A stretch of 64,000 nucleotides of DNA from Gloeocapsa sp. PCC 7428 (GTDB lineage Bacteria > Cyanobacteriota > Cyanobacteriia > Cyanobacteriales > Chroococcidiopsidaceae), in NCBI RefSeq assembly GCF_000317555.1, contig NC_019745.1, positions 3,844,001 through 3,908,000 of the forward strand. The letters are read 5' to 3'. Each line of letters starts with the position of its first letter. The first letter of the stretch is position 1. Below, piece by piece: positions 26,777 through 37,598 of the stretch. Made by a program: the position numbers and the translations under genes. The notes below the pieces were generated by a model, which had not been told where the DNA came from, ran no database searches, and saw only the letters and a list, made by a program, of their open reading frames with translations.

Positions 26777-27961
26777 TTATCCTTGAGTTCGCATGGTTTG
26801 AGCTACTAGGTATAGCTTAGTCCACTCCCCAACTACTTGATGGGTTTGCAGATGCATCAACTGCGCAATGGTTGTTGTATCCTTACCATCTCTCAGCAAC
26901 TCGATTAGCTGACATTGTGTAGGGGTTAATTTTTCCCAATAACTTTGCCATTGCTGCGGTGTTAAACCAAAGCTATGTTCCTGTAAAGAAGTTTCCAGCC
27001 AGTTTCCAACCAGTTCGGTTTGTTCTTTTGCCGCAAATACGCGTACTGCATGATAAGTGATCTTTTCGCGCAGGCGGTATACTTCTTTAACTTGCAAGTT
27101 TAAACAGCGTGCGATCGCTTCTTGCGATTTTCCTTGCAGATATAGCTGTAACCACTTAAGTGCGGTTATTCCCAGTTTTTGGGCTAAATAAGCTTCAAAT
27201 TCCTTTTGAACTTTGATTCTTAAAGCTTGTTGCTCAATATGTGTTTGTCGATCTTGATGTTGCGCGATCGCTTGGGTATCAAATAAACTAATTGGCTCGT
27301 CATTGTCTTCGGTGCAAAAATCTTCTGATACAAGCTTAACCAAATCTTGGGCGGGAACTTGCGTTAATCCACCGCGCGAAGCTCGACGTAAGTAGTTCAC
27401 AAATCGATAGACAATCAACGGTTGATTGCGAATCCGCCGTAGGCTATATTCCTCCAAACTCGTAAATAACAATGCATTTCGCAGTTTTGCATCATCAGTG
27501 CATTGCGCAATCCAGTTCATCTGCTGCTGCATATAGCGATCGCTTTGCAGTAGTTCTTGAATGACTTCTTGCAGAACATCGAGTACCGTTGTTGCGCGAT
27601 CGCGACTTAGAGAAACCCAAGTGCGAATCTTGTTGCGGAGAATCACTAAACTACTTAAGCGCGTCGTCAAGTTGCGATAAGCACGTTCTGGACTTTGCCC
27701 TAAATAGCGATGCAGTAAGATGCGATAACGGTATTCCATTCCTTGCTGTACGAGTTCTAGTTCATGAGGAAGCAGTGTCTCGATTCTTTCGATATCGTTA
27801 CCAATTAGCCAACGCACAATACTCGCTTGGGTGACTTCAGGATATTGTTGTAGTTCAAGACAAAGCCGCGATCGCCAACTTTGTGTAAGGTCTTCTGTCC
27901 ACTTAATCATGAGATTGTCTTCCTTGAATACTTGCGCTAAAGTTTGCATGACAACCTGCAC
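26777..27961 (-). CDS. HetZ-related protein
   Basis: 394 residues, almost all helical. The pattern LTQSWRSRLCLELQQYPEV, then RAYRNLTTRLSSLVILRNKIRTWVSLSRDR and IRNQPLIVYRFVNYLRRASRGGLTQVP, matches cyanobacterial proteins annotated as HetZ-related (type 2), as far as I remember them. Residues 275-310 (KWLQLYLQGKSQEAIARCLNLQVKEVYRLREKI) and 345-385 (TPTQCQLIELLRDGKDTTTIAQLM) look like two sigma-type or LuxR-type helix-turn-helices, so DNA binding is likely. HetZ acts in heterocyst differentiation, but relatives also occur in strains without heterocysts, and the role here is unknown. Met18 is an alternative start. Confidence 0.7.
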   Translation of the reverse strand: MQVVMQTLAQVFKEDNLMIKWTEDLTQSWRSRLCLELQQYPEVTQASIVRWLIGNDIERIETLLPHELELVQQGMEYRYRILLHRYLGQSPERAYRNLTTRLSSLVILRNKIRTWVSLSRDRATTVLDVLQEVIQELLQSDRYMQQQMNWIAQCTDDAKLRNALLFTSLEEYSLRRIRNQPLIVYRFVNYLRRASRGGLTQVPAQDLVKLVSEDFCTEDNDEPISLFDTQAIAQHQDRQTHIEQQALRIKVQKEFEAYLAQKLGITALKWLQLYLQGKSQEAIARCLNLQVKEVYRLREKITYHAVRVFAAKEQTELVGNWLETSLQEHSFGLTPQQWQSYWEKLTPTQCQLIELLRDGKDTTTIAQLMHLQTHQVVGEWTKLYLVAQTMRTQG

Positions 27962-28785
27962 TTCTATATGTCGTACTCAGTTGATTTATGTAGCAGATGC
28001 TCCTGACTTGCTTGAATTGTGCAAATTAGCTTGGTAGCGTTTACTTACACTTTTCTCAATTCCTAGCTAAAAACTCAATTTGTTTGTACATTTTTATCTT
28101 TATATTGCTGACACAACTCTCGATCCCTGATCGCTAACAGTCAATGCTTTTTCTCGTCAGTTTTTTATTCAATAAAATTTGTTTAACTTTTATTGATTTG
28201 TCAGCACTAAAGTCAGAAGATATGCAGCTTTTACTAAAATTTACAAACTTTATTTTCGGTTTTCAGTAGTTTAGTAAATGCCCGAATATCAGTTTGATAC
28301 ATTTAGCTTTATTCCCAAAACAGTTGTTTATTTGTATACTTTATAAGTATTATGCTGCATAAGTTTAAAAAACTAGATATGCTTTTAGTCTCCATTTGTT
28401 AACTATCCCTATTCTTTATTTTTTATTAAGGTTTATACCTAAATCAAAGAAAAATTCTTTGTCTCGGTGGTTCACTTGAAACATACTTTATCGTTATTGT
28501 ATTATCCTTGTCGGTCGGTAAAAGACACCACAAGGTCAGCTAAAAGTAATAAAAATGTATTAAAGCAAACACGACTGAACTAGGGAAATAGTAGAATAAT
28601 GCTGCTGAAGCGACAAAAGCAATTACTACTAGGTTTTTAACCAAACTCACCTGGAATGATGAGTATTGTTCGTTACCCCTTTAACGTTTACTCTACGGAT
28701 ATGAAGCCAATTCAGATAGATGATAGATTAATTATCTATCACTTAACACAGCACGACAACAGCAATAAATAAGGAGTGCTGGTAA
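27962..28785. other. Long A/T-rich divergent spacer
   Basis: 824 bp between divergent genes, presumably holding promoters for both. It is A/T-rich with no coding frame, tRNA or strong hairpin that I could recognise. AAGGAG at 28771-28776 is the ribosome-binding site of the NB-ARC/WD40 gene. Confidence 0.45.
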
Positions 28786-31700
28786 ATGAACGTTGAAGAA
28801 GCAATAGATGTTGTCGAGAAACTTCTCGAACAAGGACGCTTAAACAAAGCTCAAGAAATTGTATTTCGGCAATCTTGGGAAGGAAAATCATACATGGAGA
28901 TTGCTAAAGCGTCTGGTTATGATACTGGTTATATCAAAGATACCGGTTCTCATTTGTGGCAGTTACTGACTAAAGTTTTTGGTAAAAAAGTTACTAAAAA
29001 TAACTTTCAATCGGTTGTGTTACGCTACGCGCGGGTAGTAGTGCCCAAAGAGTTAAATAATCTAGCAACAGCAAGGTGGCGAACCGCAAGTGCTACAAGC
29101 GAAGCTGTAGTTTCTAACATTTCATCGATTCAGACACTGAGTACTCAATTCGCAACAATTCAAGAAGAAGGTACGACTCAACATGATTGGGGAGGTGCGC
29201 CTGATATATCAATTTTTTATGGCAGAAAAGAAGAATTAGTAACACTACAACAATGGATTGTTCAAGATCGCTGTCGATTAGTGACTTTACTAGGAATGGG
29301 TGGAATTGGGAAGACCAGTGTGTCAGTAAAGTTAGCACAAGAAATTCAAACCGATTTTGAATATATTATTTGGCGAAGTCTGCGGAATGCACCACCGATT
29401 CAAGAGTTATTGACAAACTTAATTTCATTTTTCTCGAATCAACAAGAAACAATCAACGATTTCCCTGAAAGCGTTGAAGCTAAAATCTCACTTTTAACCG
29501 ATTATTTACGTGCGTCACGGTGTTTACTGATTCTTGATAATGCCGAAACAATTTTACGTCAGGGCGAACGTGCAGGCTATTACCTCGAAGGGTATGAAGA
29601 ATACGGACAACTCTTGCGCTGTATTGCTCAAACACCACATCAAAGCTGTACGATCTTGACAAGCCGCGAAAAGCCGCGAGGCTTAGCATCATATGAAGGA
29701 ATTGCATTACCCGTGCGATCGCTGCATCTAAATGGGTTAACCGCAGCCGAAGGGAAGGAAATCTTTGCAGCGAAAGGACTTTTTTGCTCAGCGTTACAAC
29801 AACAACTTTTGCTTGAGCATTATCGCGGTAATCCGTTAGCTTTAAAAATAGTCGCGACGAATATTCAAGAATTATTTGATGGCGATGTCACTCAATTTCT
29901 CGCACAAGGTACTGCTGTTTTTGGCGATATCTGGGATCTGCTTGCGCAACAATTTATGCGTTTGTCGATTGCTGAACAGCAAATTATGTACTGGTTAGCC
30001 ATCAATCGCGAACCTATTACATTAACAGAACTCAAACAAGACATCCTACCACTCATATCGCCGCGCGAAGTTCTAGAAGCACTCGAATCGCTACAACAAC
30101 GCTCTTTAATTGAAAAAGCAGCCCCGATAACGCTTAAAAATACCGCAAGATTTACGCAACAGCCTGCGGTGATGGAGTATGTCACCGATCAATTTGTTAC
30201 GACAATCTGCAATGAAATTACAACTCTAGATATTAACCTTTTCAATAGTCATGCGCTAATTAAAGCACAAACGAAAGACTACATTCGCGATGCGCAAGCG
30301 CGATTTATCGTGCAACCATTAGTCGATAAACTTCTAGCTAGTTTTAGAAATAAAAAAAGAATTGAAGAACACCTCGATCGCATTCTTCCACAACTGCGGA
30401 CATCACTTGCCTCAGGATATAGCGGAGGTAACATTCTTAACTTACTCATTCACTTGCAAACTGATTTAAGTCACTACGACTTTTCTGAGATGAGTGTCTG
30501 GCAAGCTTATCTCAAAAACGCTAACTTGCAACACGTTAACTTGCAATACGCAGATTTAACCAATTCAGCATTTAGCGAGAACTTCGGCTGTATTTTGGCG
30601 CTGACTTACAGTCCAGACGGAGAAATTATTGCAACTGCGGGGGAAGCAGGACAAATTCGCTTATGGCGCGTTGCAGATATGAAACCTATCTTAACGTGGA
30701 AAGGTCATATTCGTTGGATTTTAGCCGTATCATTTAGTCCTGATGGCACAATTTTAGCGACAGGGAGCGACGATCGCACCGTAAAACTTTGGGACGCGCA
30801 CACGGGCGAACTGTTGCAGACGCTACAAGGACATGCAAGCTGGGTGTGGTCGCTGGCTTTTAGTCCTGATGGCACAATTTTAGCAACAGGGAGCGACGAT
30901 CGCACCGTAAAACTTTGGGACATTACCACAGGTCAAGTTCTACAATCTTTCCAAGGACACACCAATCGCGTCGAGTCTGTCAACTTCAATCCCCAAGGAA
31001 CAATTTTAGCAAGTGGCAGCAATGACGGTAGTATTAGGTTATGGAATGTAACGAGCGGTCAGGCGATCCAATTAACCGAATCAGCGCAGCCAGTACGCGC
31101 GATCGCTTTTAGTGTTGATGGTGCGCTCCTAGCAAGTGGTGGTGATGATGGCAACGTTACACTTTGGGATCTCACTAGCGGAAGCTGTTTGCGTTTACAA
31201 GGGCATACTTACTTAGTGCAAAGCCTAGCATTTAGCCCCGATCGCCAAACCCTCGCCAGTGGCAGTCACGACAAAACTATCAAATTATGGGATCTGACGA
31301 CAGGACAATGCACAAAAACACTGCAAGGACACGCCAGCCGCGTTTGGGCAGTTGCGTTTAGTCCTGATGGACAAACTTTAGTCAGTGGTAGTGACGATCG
31401 CTTGTTAAAACTGTGGGATGTCGAGACAGGTAAAGCGTTAAAAACACTCTGGGGTTATACAAATCTGGTGCGAGTTGTTGTTTTTAGTCCTGATGGAACC
31501 TTATTGGCTACGGGAAGTAGCGATCGCACCGTGCGCTTATGGGATATCCACACGGGTAAAGTTGTCAAAGCTTTTCAAGGACACACGCGTGGTATTCTTT
31601 CGACGGCATTTAGCCACAATGGGCAAATTCTCGCAAGTGCCAGTGAAAAAATTAATTTGTGGAACGTCGCAACCGGTAAGCTGATTAGAACATTACAAGG

Positions 31701-32484
31701 ACACACAAACTGGGTATGGTCGGTGGCATTCCATTCTCAAGACAACATTTTAGCGAGTGCGAGCGGCGATCATACGGTGAAGCTATGGAATGTGGCAACA
31801 GGACGTTGCCTGCGAACGCTTGTAGGACATACAAACTGGGTGTGGTCGGTGGCGTTTCATCCGCAGGGTAGGATTTTAGCAAGTAGCGGTGATGTCACTG
31901 TCAGATTATGGGACGTTGTTACAGGAGAGTGTATCAAGGTTCTTCAAGGACATACTAACGGCGTTTGGTCGGTGGCGTTCCATCCGCAAGGCAAAATTCT
32001 GGCAAGTGCTAGCGACGACTACACCGTAAAGTTATGGGATGTTGACACAGGAGCGTGTTTGCAAACATTGCAAGAACACACGAACGGCGTTTGGTCGGTC
32101 GCATTTAGTCCTGATGGCAACCTCCTCGCCAGTGCGAGTGATGATAAAACATTAAAACTCTGGGACGTTAGTACGGGCAAGTGCTTACAAACCTTCCAAG
32201 GACATAGCGATCGCGTTACATCCGTCAGTTTTCACCCCCAGGGAAAACTTCTCGCAAGTGGCGAACAAGAAGAAAAGATCAAACTTTGGGATCTCGATAC
32301 CGGCGAGTGCTTAACCACAATCCGTAGTGAACGCCCTTATGAGGGCATGAATATTACTGGTGTCACTGGCTTAACTGAGGCTCAAATCGCTATGCTCAAA
32401 GCCCTTGGTGCAGTGGAAACGGAAGCAGCAGAGGAGCCTGCGCCGTGCGGGAGGTCGGTTGCGTGCGGAGGTATCCTCCGTTGA
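28786..32484 (+). CDS. STAND NTPase: HTH-like N-terminus, NB-ARC, 14 WD40 repeats
   Basis: 1232 residues. The N-terminus (1-85, with [32 protein letters not shown]) is a predicted winged-helix module found at the start of cyanobacterial STAND proteins. NB-ARC follows: [18 protein letters not shown] (Walker A) near 168, CLLILDNAE (Walker B) near 247, and TSREKPRG (sensor 1). A short pentapeptide-like stretch ([13 protein letters not shown]) near 585 leads into 14 WD40 repeats of about 42 residues (about 600-1190), enough for two seven-bladed propellers. Such proteins act as ligand-triggered switches, in signalling or defence. The last residues [16 protein letters not shown] are encoded by a hairpin repeat, so the C-terminus has been rewritten. 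Start supported by AAGGAG. Confidence 0.9.
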   Translation: MNVEEAIDVVEKLLEQGRLNKAQEIVFRQSWEGKSYMEIAKASGYDTGYIKDTGSHLWQLLTKVFGKKVTKNNFQSVVLRYARVVVPKELNNLATARWRTASATSEAVVSNISSIQTLSTQFATIQEEGTTQHDWGGAPDISIFYGRKEELVTLQQWIVQDRCRLVTLLGMGGIGKTSVSVKLAQEIQTDFEYIIWRSLRNAPPIQELLTNLISFFSNQQETINDFPESVEAKISLLTDYLRASRCLLILDNAETILRQGERAGYYLEGYEEYGQLLRCIAQTPHQSCTILTSREKPRGLASYEGIALPVRSLHLNGLTAAEGKEIFAAKGLFCSALQQQLLLEHYRGNPLALKIVATNIQELFDGDVTQFLAQGTAVFGDIWDLLAQQFMRLSIAEQQIMYWLAINREPITLTELKQDILPLISPREVLEALESLQQRSLIEKAAPITLKNTARFTQQPAVMEYVTDQFVTTICNEITTLDINLFNSHALIKAQTKDYIRDAQARFIVQPLVDKLLASFRNKKRIEEHLDRILPQLRTSLASGYSGGNILNLLIHLQTDLSHYDFSEMSVWQAYLKNANLQHVNLQYADLTNSAFSENFGCILALTYSPDGEIIATAGEAGQIRLWRVADMKPILTWKGHIRWILAVSFSPDGTILATGSDDRTVKLWDAHTGELLQTLQGHASWVWSLAFSPDGTILATGSDDRTVKLWDITTGQVLQSFQGHTNRVESVNFNPQGTILASGSNDGSIRLWNVTSGQAIQLTESAQPVRAIAFSVDGALLASGGDDGNVTLWDLTSGSCLRLQGHTYLVQSLAFSPDRQTLASGSHDKTIKLWDLTTGQCTKTLQGHASRVWAVAFSPDGQTLVSGSDDRLLKLWDVETGKALKTLWGYTNLVRVVVFSPDGTLLATGSSDRTVRLWDIHTGKVVKAFQGHTRGILSTAFSHNGQILASASEKINLWNVATGKLIRTLQGHTNWVWSVAFHSQDNILASASGDHTVKLWNVATGRCLRTLVGHTNWVWSVAFHPQGRILASSGDVTVRLWDVVTGECIKVLQGHTNGVWSVAFHPQGKILASASDDYTVKLWDVDTGACLQTLQEHTNGVWSVAFSPDGNLLASASDDKTLKLWDVSTGKCLQTFQGHSDRVTSVSFHPQGKLLASGEQEEKIKLWDLDTGECLTTIRSERPYEGMNITGVTGLTEAQIAMLKALGAVETEAAEEPAPCGRSVACGGILR
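30733..30921 (+). repeat. Near-identical DNA in WD40 blades 2 and 3
   Basis: The 63-bp segment 30733-30795 (TTTAGTCCTGATGGCACAAT to CTTTGGGAC) recurs at 30859-30921 with one difference, exactly 126 bp (42 codons) apart. The other blades are far more diverged at DNA level, indicating recent duplication or gene conversion. Confidence 0.8.
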
Positions 32485-32550
32485 GCAAACCGACCGTGAG
32501 GTTCCCCTCCGTTGAGGCGACTGGCGTGAGCAGAGGTGCAGGGGAAATAT
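32440..32550 (+). repeat. Nested hairpin repeat overlapping the 3' end of the STAND gene
   Basis: GGTCGGTTGC pairs with GCAAACCGACC around an inner GCGGAGG/CCTCCGT hairpin at 32452-32494, followed by further GTGAGG/CCCCTCCGTTGAGG words. This unusually G/C-rich sequence differs sharply from its surroundings and looks like an inserted intergenic repeat. It supplies the last codons and stop of the STAND gene. Confidence 0.65.
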
Positions 32551-32707
32551 GAGATTAGATCGTTTGATCTGGTGCAACTATCGAACTGCCTATCTGAAAA
32601 TTTGTGTTTGGTATCACAAATTTAATGTAATCTATATCACTAAATGCAATTTACTTTTTCAATAGATTTTAAATAAACTTAAGCAAGATTGAAGTCTTGT
32701 CGAAAGA

Positions 32708-34909
32708 ATGCTGCCAATGCGGGTGCAATCGCCAATCCAGTCATCAGAATCAGAACGCAATATCAATCTCGATCAGCAAACGCAACTTGATCCACATGGT
32801 GAAGCGATCGCGTTGTTCGATGCTGCCAATCGCCTTGTTGTATTTAATCAACAGTTTTGTCAAAATTGGGGCTTACACTCCAACTGGCTCAAACAAAAAC
32901 CCCATTACGAAGAGGTTTTTGCTGAAATCGTCAAGCAAGGCTACTGGTCGCAAACAGAGTACGCGCAATTTCTGAGCGCAGTTGCATCACCTGAGACAAC
33001 TTTTCCGATATATATTGAGCAAACCGATGGAAAGTTCATAGAAGCTTATTGTAGCGACACATCGGATGCTGGAAATATCATTACTTTTTTAGATATTACT
33101 GAACATCGACGTTCTCAAGCGCATCTTAGCGCCGAACTCAAACGACAAGCATTTCTTTTGGGTTTGATGGAACGTATCCAGCCTGCGAGTGAACTGCAAG
33201 AAATTGGACACTTTGCACTCAGCTACCTGATACAAGCAATGGGGGCTGCGTTTGGTGATGTCAAAGTCATTTCCAGTAATGGGCAAGAAGCTTTGGCGCA
33301 CGTCCTCACGAATGAAGTTTCTGGGCAATTTGTCGCGACTTATGGTGAGGCTGTTGTAGCCGAGATGACAAAATTACTCGATCGCGGCATTCCCTACGGA
33401 CAAGGACTTCTCTGGCAAGTTGTCGAGACTGCTACACCGCTATTTGTTGAAGATTATTACAAACACCCCAAGGCAGTAACCGCATTTCGTCACCCTGGTA
33501 TTGGTCAATTAGGTATCTTTCCAATTCCCGCTGCTGACGGCACCATCATTGGTGTATTAACGCTAGAATCTCGAAGCTTACGCAAGTTACAAGATGCTCC
33601 ACAGCAAGATATGCTTATGGCAGCCTGCCGGATGCTCGGAGTTGCGATCGAACGCGCCCAAGCGCAAGAACGCCTGCGTCAGATTAACAAAGATTTAGAG
33701 CAAGCGTCGCAGCTTAAGTCAGAATTTTTGGCTTCGATGTCGCACGAACTACGCACGCCCTTAAATAGTATTCTCGGTTTTTCAGATCTACTACTACGCC
33801 AAGATTTCGCGCCTTTATCTTCGCGTCAAACAAAATATTTGCGGGTGATTGAAGAAAGCGGTCAACACCTTTTGCAACTGATTAATGATATTCTCGACTT
33901 ATCTAAAATTGAATCTGGTAAAGCTGAATTAGAATTACAACCTGTCTCGATACCCGATCTGTGTCTTCAATGTCAGGAAATGATTCAGCCCCGCGTCAAT
34001 AAGAAGCGGCTGAAACTCTCGCTCGATTTTGACGATCGCTTAAAACAAGCTAATTTAGATGAACGTCGTGTTCGCCAAATTTTAATTAACCTACTCTCGA
34101 ATGCGGTTAAATTTACTCCTGAAGGCGGTCACATTCAACTGAGTTGTCGAATCGCTTACGGCAATGAATTAAAATCAGAAATTTATCGACCCGATTGTAG
34201 TCCAGTCAATCTGAGTACACCGTATGTGTGTATCGCCGTTGAAGATACAGGAATTGGTATTCCTCCAGACAAGTGGCATTTACTATTTCGTCCTTTTCAA
34301 CAAGTCGATGCTTCTTTGACTCGACAACACGAAGGGACAGGCTTAGGGTTAGCACTCACAAAACGACTCGCAGAACTTCATGGCGGAACGGTTTCGCTCG
34401 AATCAATAGAAAATCAAGGTAGTACATTTCGGGTGTGGCTACCGTTAACCGAAATGCGCCAGCAGTTGGCACGTTATCCAAATCAGACTGAAGCTGCGCC
34501 AGAATGTGCGATCGCAACTGGTGAAGGTAAATGGATATGGGTTGTAGAGGATCAGCCATACAACCAAGCACTCATTATCGAGATGTTGGAATTACAAGGT
34601 TATAGAGTAGAGCTAATTGCCGACGGTCGTGCCATGATGGAAGCAATTCATTTGTACGCTGCATCTGCCAAAGCTTTACCCGATTTGATTCTTATGGATA
34701 TTCAGTTGCCGAAAGTCGATGGTTTTAAACTGATTCGCCAACTCAAATCTAGCCCTTATTGGCAATCAGTACCAGTCGTGGCGCTGACCGCAATGGCAAT
34801 GACAGGCGATTGCGATCGCTGTCTGGGTGCGGGCGCAGATGCTTATCTAAGTAAACCTCTAAGTTTGACTAATCTACAAAATACACTGCAAGCTTTAATC
34901 AAAGCCTAG
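32708..34909 (+). CDS. Hybrid histidine kinase: PAS-like, GAF, HisKA, HATPase, receiver
   Basis: 733 residues, no membrane segment. An N-terminal PAS-like part (30-140) and a GAF domain (about 145-315, with GQGLLWQVVETATPLFVEDY and GIFPIPAADGTIIGVLTLES) precede the dimerisation domain with the phospho-His (SHELRTPLNSILGFSDLLL) near 350. The ATPase has N (LLSNAVKFTPEGG), G1 (VEDTGIGIPP) and G2 (GTGLGLALTKRLAELHGG) boxes. The C-terminal receiver (about 620-733) has the phospho-acceptor Asp in LILMDIQLPKVDG and the Lys in YLSKPLSL. The signal is unknown; a soluble GAF suggests a cytoplasmic ligand or chromophore, but no phytochrome Cys motif was seen. It may act with the GGDEF/EAL protein downstream. 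Confidence 0.92.
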   Translation: MLPMRVQSPIQSSESERNINLDQQTQLDPHGEAIALFDAANRLVVFNQQFCQNWGLHSNWLKQKPHYEEVFAEIVKQGYWSQTEYAQFLSAVASPETTFPIYIEQTDGKFIEAYCSDTSDAGNIITFLDITEHRRSQAHLSAELKRQAFLLGLMERIQPASELQEIGHFALSYLIQAMGAAFGDVKVISSNGQEALAHVLTNEVSGQFVATYGEAVVAEMTKLLDRGIPYGQGLLWQVVETATPLFVEDYYKHPKAVTAFRHPGIGQLGIFPIPAADGTIIGVLTLESRSLRKLQDAPQQDMLMAACRMLGVAIERAQAQERLRQINKDLEQASQLKSEFLASMSHELRTPLNSILGFSDLLLRQDFAPLSSRQTKYLRVIEESGQHLLQLINDILDLSKIESGKAELELQPVSIPDLCLQCQEMIQPRVNKKRLKLSLDFDDRLKQANLDERRVRQILINLLSNAVKFTPEGGHIQLSCRIAYGNELKSEIYRPDCSPVNLSTPYVCIAVEDTGIGIPPDKWHLLFRPFQQVDASLTRQHEGTGLGLALTKRLAELHGGTVSLESIENQGSTFRVWLPLTEMRQQLARYPNQTEAAPECAIATGEGKWIWVVEDQPYNQALIIEMLELQGYRVELIADGRAMMEAIHLYAASAKALPDLILMDIQLPKVDGFKLIRQLKSSPYWQSVPVVALTAMAMTGDCDRCLGAGADAYLSKPLSLTNLQNTLQALIKA

Positions 34910-35216
34910 CGGCTGAGAGACAGTTTAATTTTCAAGTTTTTAAGTAATTTCACTGCGGTAGCTGCGTTTTTTATTGATTAAGATACAGGCTACACGCTTT
35001 TGAATTTAAAGATGCTGGATTGAATCAGTTATTTAACAGTAATTATATATGTTATGTAACCATTTTAAATATTTTTTTAATCTAATTTTTTCGCTAATCA
35101 CTATAAAGAATTAGCACTGAGCGACCTCAGCTATAATTGTTGCTGATCTAGGAGCAATGCATTCATAAAGTATTTCTTTACTTTGAATAAAATAGTAGAT
35201 TTAAAAATCATAAAAT
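34910..35216. other. Spacer without a recognised feature
   Basis: 307 bp of A/T-rich DNA between two co-oriented signalling genes. No terminator hairpin, repeat or coding frame was recognised. Confidence 0.4.
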
Positions 35217-36929
35217 ATGGGAATGATTGCAAAATTGCGTTCTCCTAACCTCCAATTATACTCATTTTTATCACGCCTTCCTTTATTAAAAAGTTATAAA
35301 GGCAAGATTATGGTAATTGCCTTTATAGGCACGCATATACCACTTTTATCTTTACTTATTTATTTTGTTAACTCAACATCTTTTGGGCTGCAATTGAAGT
35401 TGCGCATCATAGTCATTGCGCTAGTAGCAACTTTAATAGGTACAGCACTGACACTATACGCATTACACAATTTACTAGCACCAATATCACTCACCTTTTT
35501 AGGTTTAAGAAAATACTTACTCCACAAAGAACTGCCAAATTTGCCAACAGAGTTTACAGATGAAGCTGGAATTTTAATGGCAGATACAGCACATGCGCTG
35601 AAAAAACTCGATCAAGTCATCAACTACATGGCAAACTATGATGATTTGACAGGATTACCCAACCGTGATTTATTTCGCGATCGCTTGCAACAAGCAATCG
35701 CACAAGCCCAAAATAGTCACCAGATGTTGGCAATCATTCTACTGCGCTTAAATCGCCTCAAAAGGATTAATGATACTTTGGGTTATCACGCGGGTGATGT
35801 TCTACTGAGAAATGCGGCGCAAAGGTTTGCAAGTTGCATGAGTGACAATGACATATTGGCACGGCTTGGCAGTAACACGTTCGCAATTGTCCAAACTCAC
35901 CTGCGCACTGTTGACGACATTGTGACCTTAGCTGAAAAAATCTGCGATGCTTCTGCTAGACCTTTTACGATCGATCAGCAAGAAATTAGTACCGGCGCTA
36001 GTTTAGGAATTGCGATCTATCCTAATGACAGCACGAATGTTGAACATCTTGTCAGCTATGCTGATACAGCAATGCATCAAGCACAAAGGCAAGGGTCAAA
36101 TTACCAGTTTTATTCTGCCGATATCAATAATAGTTTACAAGAACGATTAGCGTTAGAAAATGAACTCTACTACGCGCTTGATCGCGGAGAACTCCTACTG
36201 CACTATCAACCGCAAGTTTCCCTGCACAGTGGACGTATTATTGGCGTAGAGACACTAATTCGCTGGCAAAACCCCACACGTGGATTGGTATCTCCAGCGA
36301 AATTCATTCCGATTGCTGAAGAAACCGGCTTGATTGTTCCGATTGGCGAATGGGTATTACGTACTGCTTGCGCGCAAAGCCTCGCATGGCAAGCTCAAGG
36401 ATTTCCGGCATTGAAAATAGCAGTTAATTTATCAGCACGTCAATTCAAGCAACAAAACTTAGTTGAAACCGTAACTCAAGTTCTAGATGCAACAGGTTTA
36501 GAGCCTAATTATCTTGAACTCGAATTAACTGAAAGTTTGATGGTAGATAACATTCAACAATCGATCAACATCATGCAACAATTGCATAACATGGGAATTG
36601 TGCTTTCGGTTGATGACTTCGGTACCGGTTATTCTTCGTTAAACTATCTCAAACGATTTCCGATTCATACGCTTAAAATTGACCAATCTTTTGTGCGTGA
36701 CTTGGTAGTAGACTCTGATGATGCGGCGATCGTCGATGCAATTATTTCGCTTGCGCATAGTCTCAACTTAAGCGTGATTGCTGAAGGTGTCGAAAGCCAG
36801 GCACAATTAGATTACTTACAAACTAAAGGCTGTGACGAAGTGCAAGGCTACTACTTCAGCCGTCCTCTCCCTGCAAATACCTTTACCCAACTATTACAAG
36901 AGGGTAAGACTTTAAGCTTAGCAGTTTGA
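35217..36929 (+). CDS. GGDEF/EAL membrane protein, degenerate GGDEF
   Basis: 570 residues. Two N-terminal membrane segments (about 30-50 and 58-82) lead to a linker and a GGDEF-family domain (about 135-300). Its active-site loop reads ARLGSNTFAIV where GGDEF is expected, so diguanylate cyclase activity should be lost. The EAL domain (about 315-560) keeps the catalytic set: GVETLIRWQNP, NLSARQF, ELTESLM, DDFGTGYSSLNYL, KIDQSFVRD and AEGVES. It is therefore predicted to be a membrane-bound c-di-GMP phosphodiesterase, with the GGDEF-like domain perhaps sensing GTP. It follows a hybrid histidine kinase, a common pairing. Confidence 0.92.
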   Translation: MGMIAKLRSPNLQLYSFLSRLPLLKSYKGKIMVIAFIGTHIPLLSLLIYFVNSTSFGLQLKLRIIVIALVATLIGTALTLYALHNLLAPISLTFLGLRKYLLHKELPNLPTEFTDEAGILMADTAHALKKLDQVINYMANYDDLTGLPNRDLFRDRLQQAIAQAQNSHQMLAIILLRLNRLKRINDTLGYHAGDVLLRNAAQRFASCMSDNDILARLGSNTFAIVQTHLRTVDDIVTLAEKICDASARPFTIDQQEISTGASLGIAIYPNDSTNVEHLVSYADTAMHQAQRQGSNYQFYSADINNSLQERLALENELYYALDRGELLLHYQPQVSLHSGRIIGVETLIRWQNPTRGLVSPAKFIPIAEETGLIVPIGEWVLRTACAQSLAWQAQGFPALKIAVNLSARQFKQQNLVETVTQVLDATGLEPNYLELELTESLMVDNIQQSINIMQQLHNMGIVLSVDDFGTGYSSLNYLKRFPIHTLKIDQSFVRDLVVDSDDAAIVDAIISLAHSLNLSVIAEGVESQAQLDYLQTKGCDEVQGYYFSRPLPANTFTQLLQEGKTLSLAV

Positions 36930-37598
36930 ACCGCAGCCATACGGACAAAACTATATCACCAACATTGTCACGCAGATACCTAACCCCTTGCAGTAGTTGA
37001 AAACTTTCCAGCATTAATTGTACAATTGAGTACCATTCAGCATTTGATGCAAAAATCTCCCTAAATTCTTGCAAAAATTTCTCACAGTCTTAAAAAACTG
37101 CTAATTATTTGTGGAGTAGCAGTAACTGATAGTAAATTGCTTCTAGATTAATATTCACCACTTCTCATCGTTGCGTGAGGAGGTTGGTTGTGCCTTGAGT
37201 CTTGAAGCTAAAAATGATTAAGTTTCAACATCACAGCGTTTGTTACTGTAACAAATTCTCCCATACCAAAACTATCATCACCTCGAAAAAAGGATTTTTG
37301 TATTCTGGTGTCGTGCTTCTTACTCTCCTAAAAAAAATAGGGATCAGTCTGCTACTGCTGACCAACCCCGTCTGCCGATCTTTAAAAGAGAGGAGAACAC
37401 TGAATGTCAATATAAACTTGATTGATAAACAATGTCAATAGTTAATGAAAATTATTTTCAACAATTTGAGAAGGGTTCTGTCAAGCTGCCACGACTTTAG
37501 CTATTTTTGCGTCAGTCCTAGTTATATATCCTCCCAAGCCGCGCAGGAAGAGAGTATGATGATGCAGACCAGTAATTTACCAGTCATTTGATCGAGTT
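36930..37598. other. Spacer between the EAL gene and upp
   Basis: No recognised gene. A 75-codon frame starting at ATG 37214 (MIKFQHHSVCYC, with a hydrophobic middle) has no family I know and unconvincing composition, so I do not call it. Confidence 0.4.

Noticed and set aside
30590-32330. Regular 126-bp periodicity resembling a repeat array
   Set aside because: It is the codon periodicity of WD40 blades in an open reading frame, not a CRISPR or satellite.
37214-37441. 75-codon frame before upp
   Set aside because: No similarity I can recognise, unusual composition and no good ribosome site; too weak to call.
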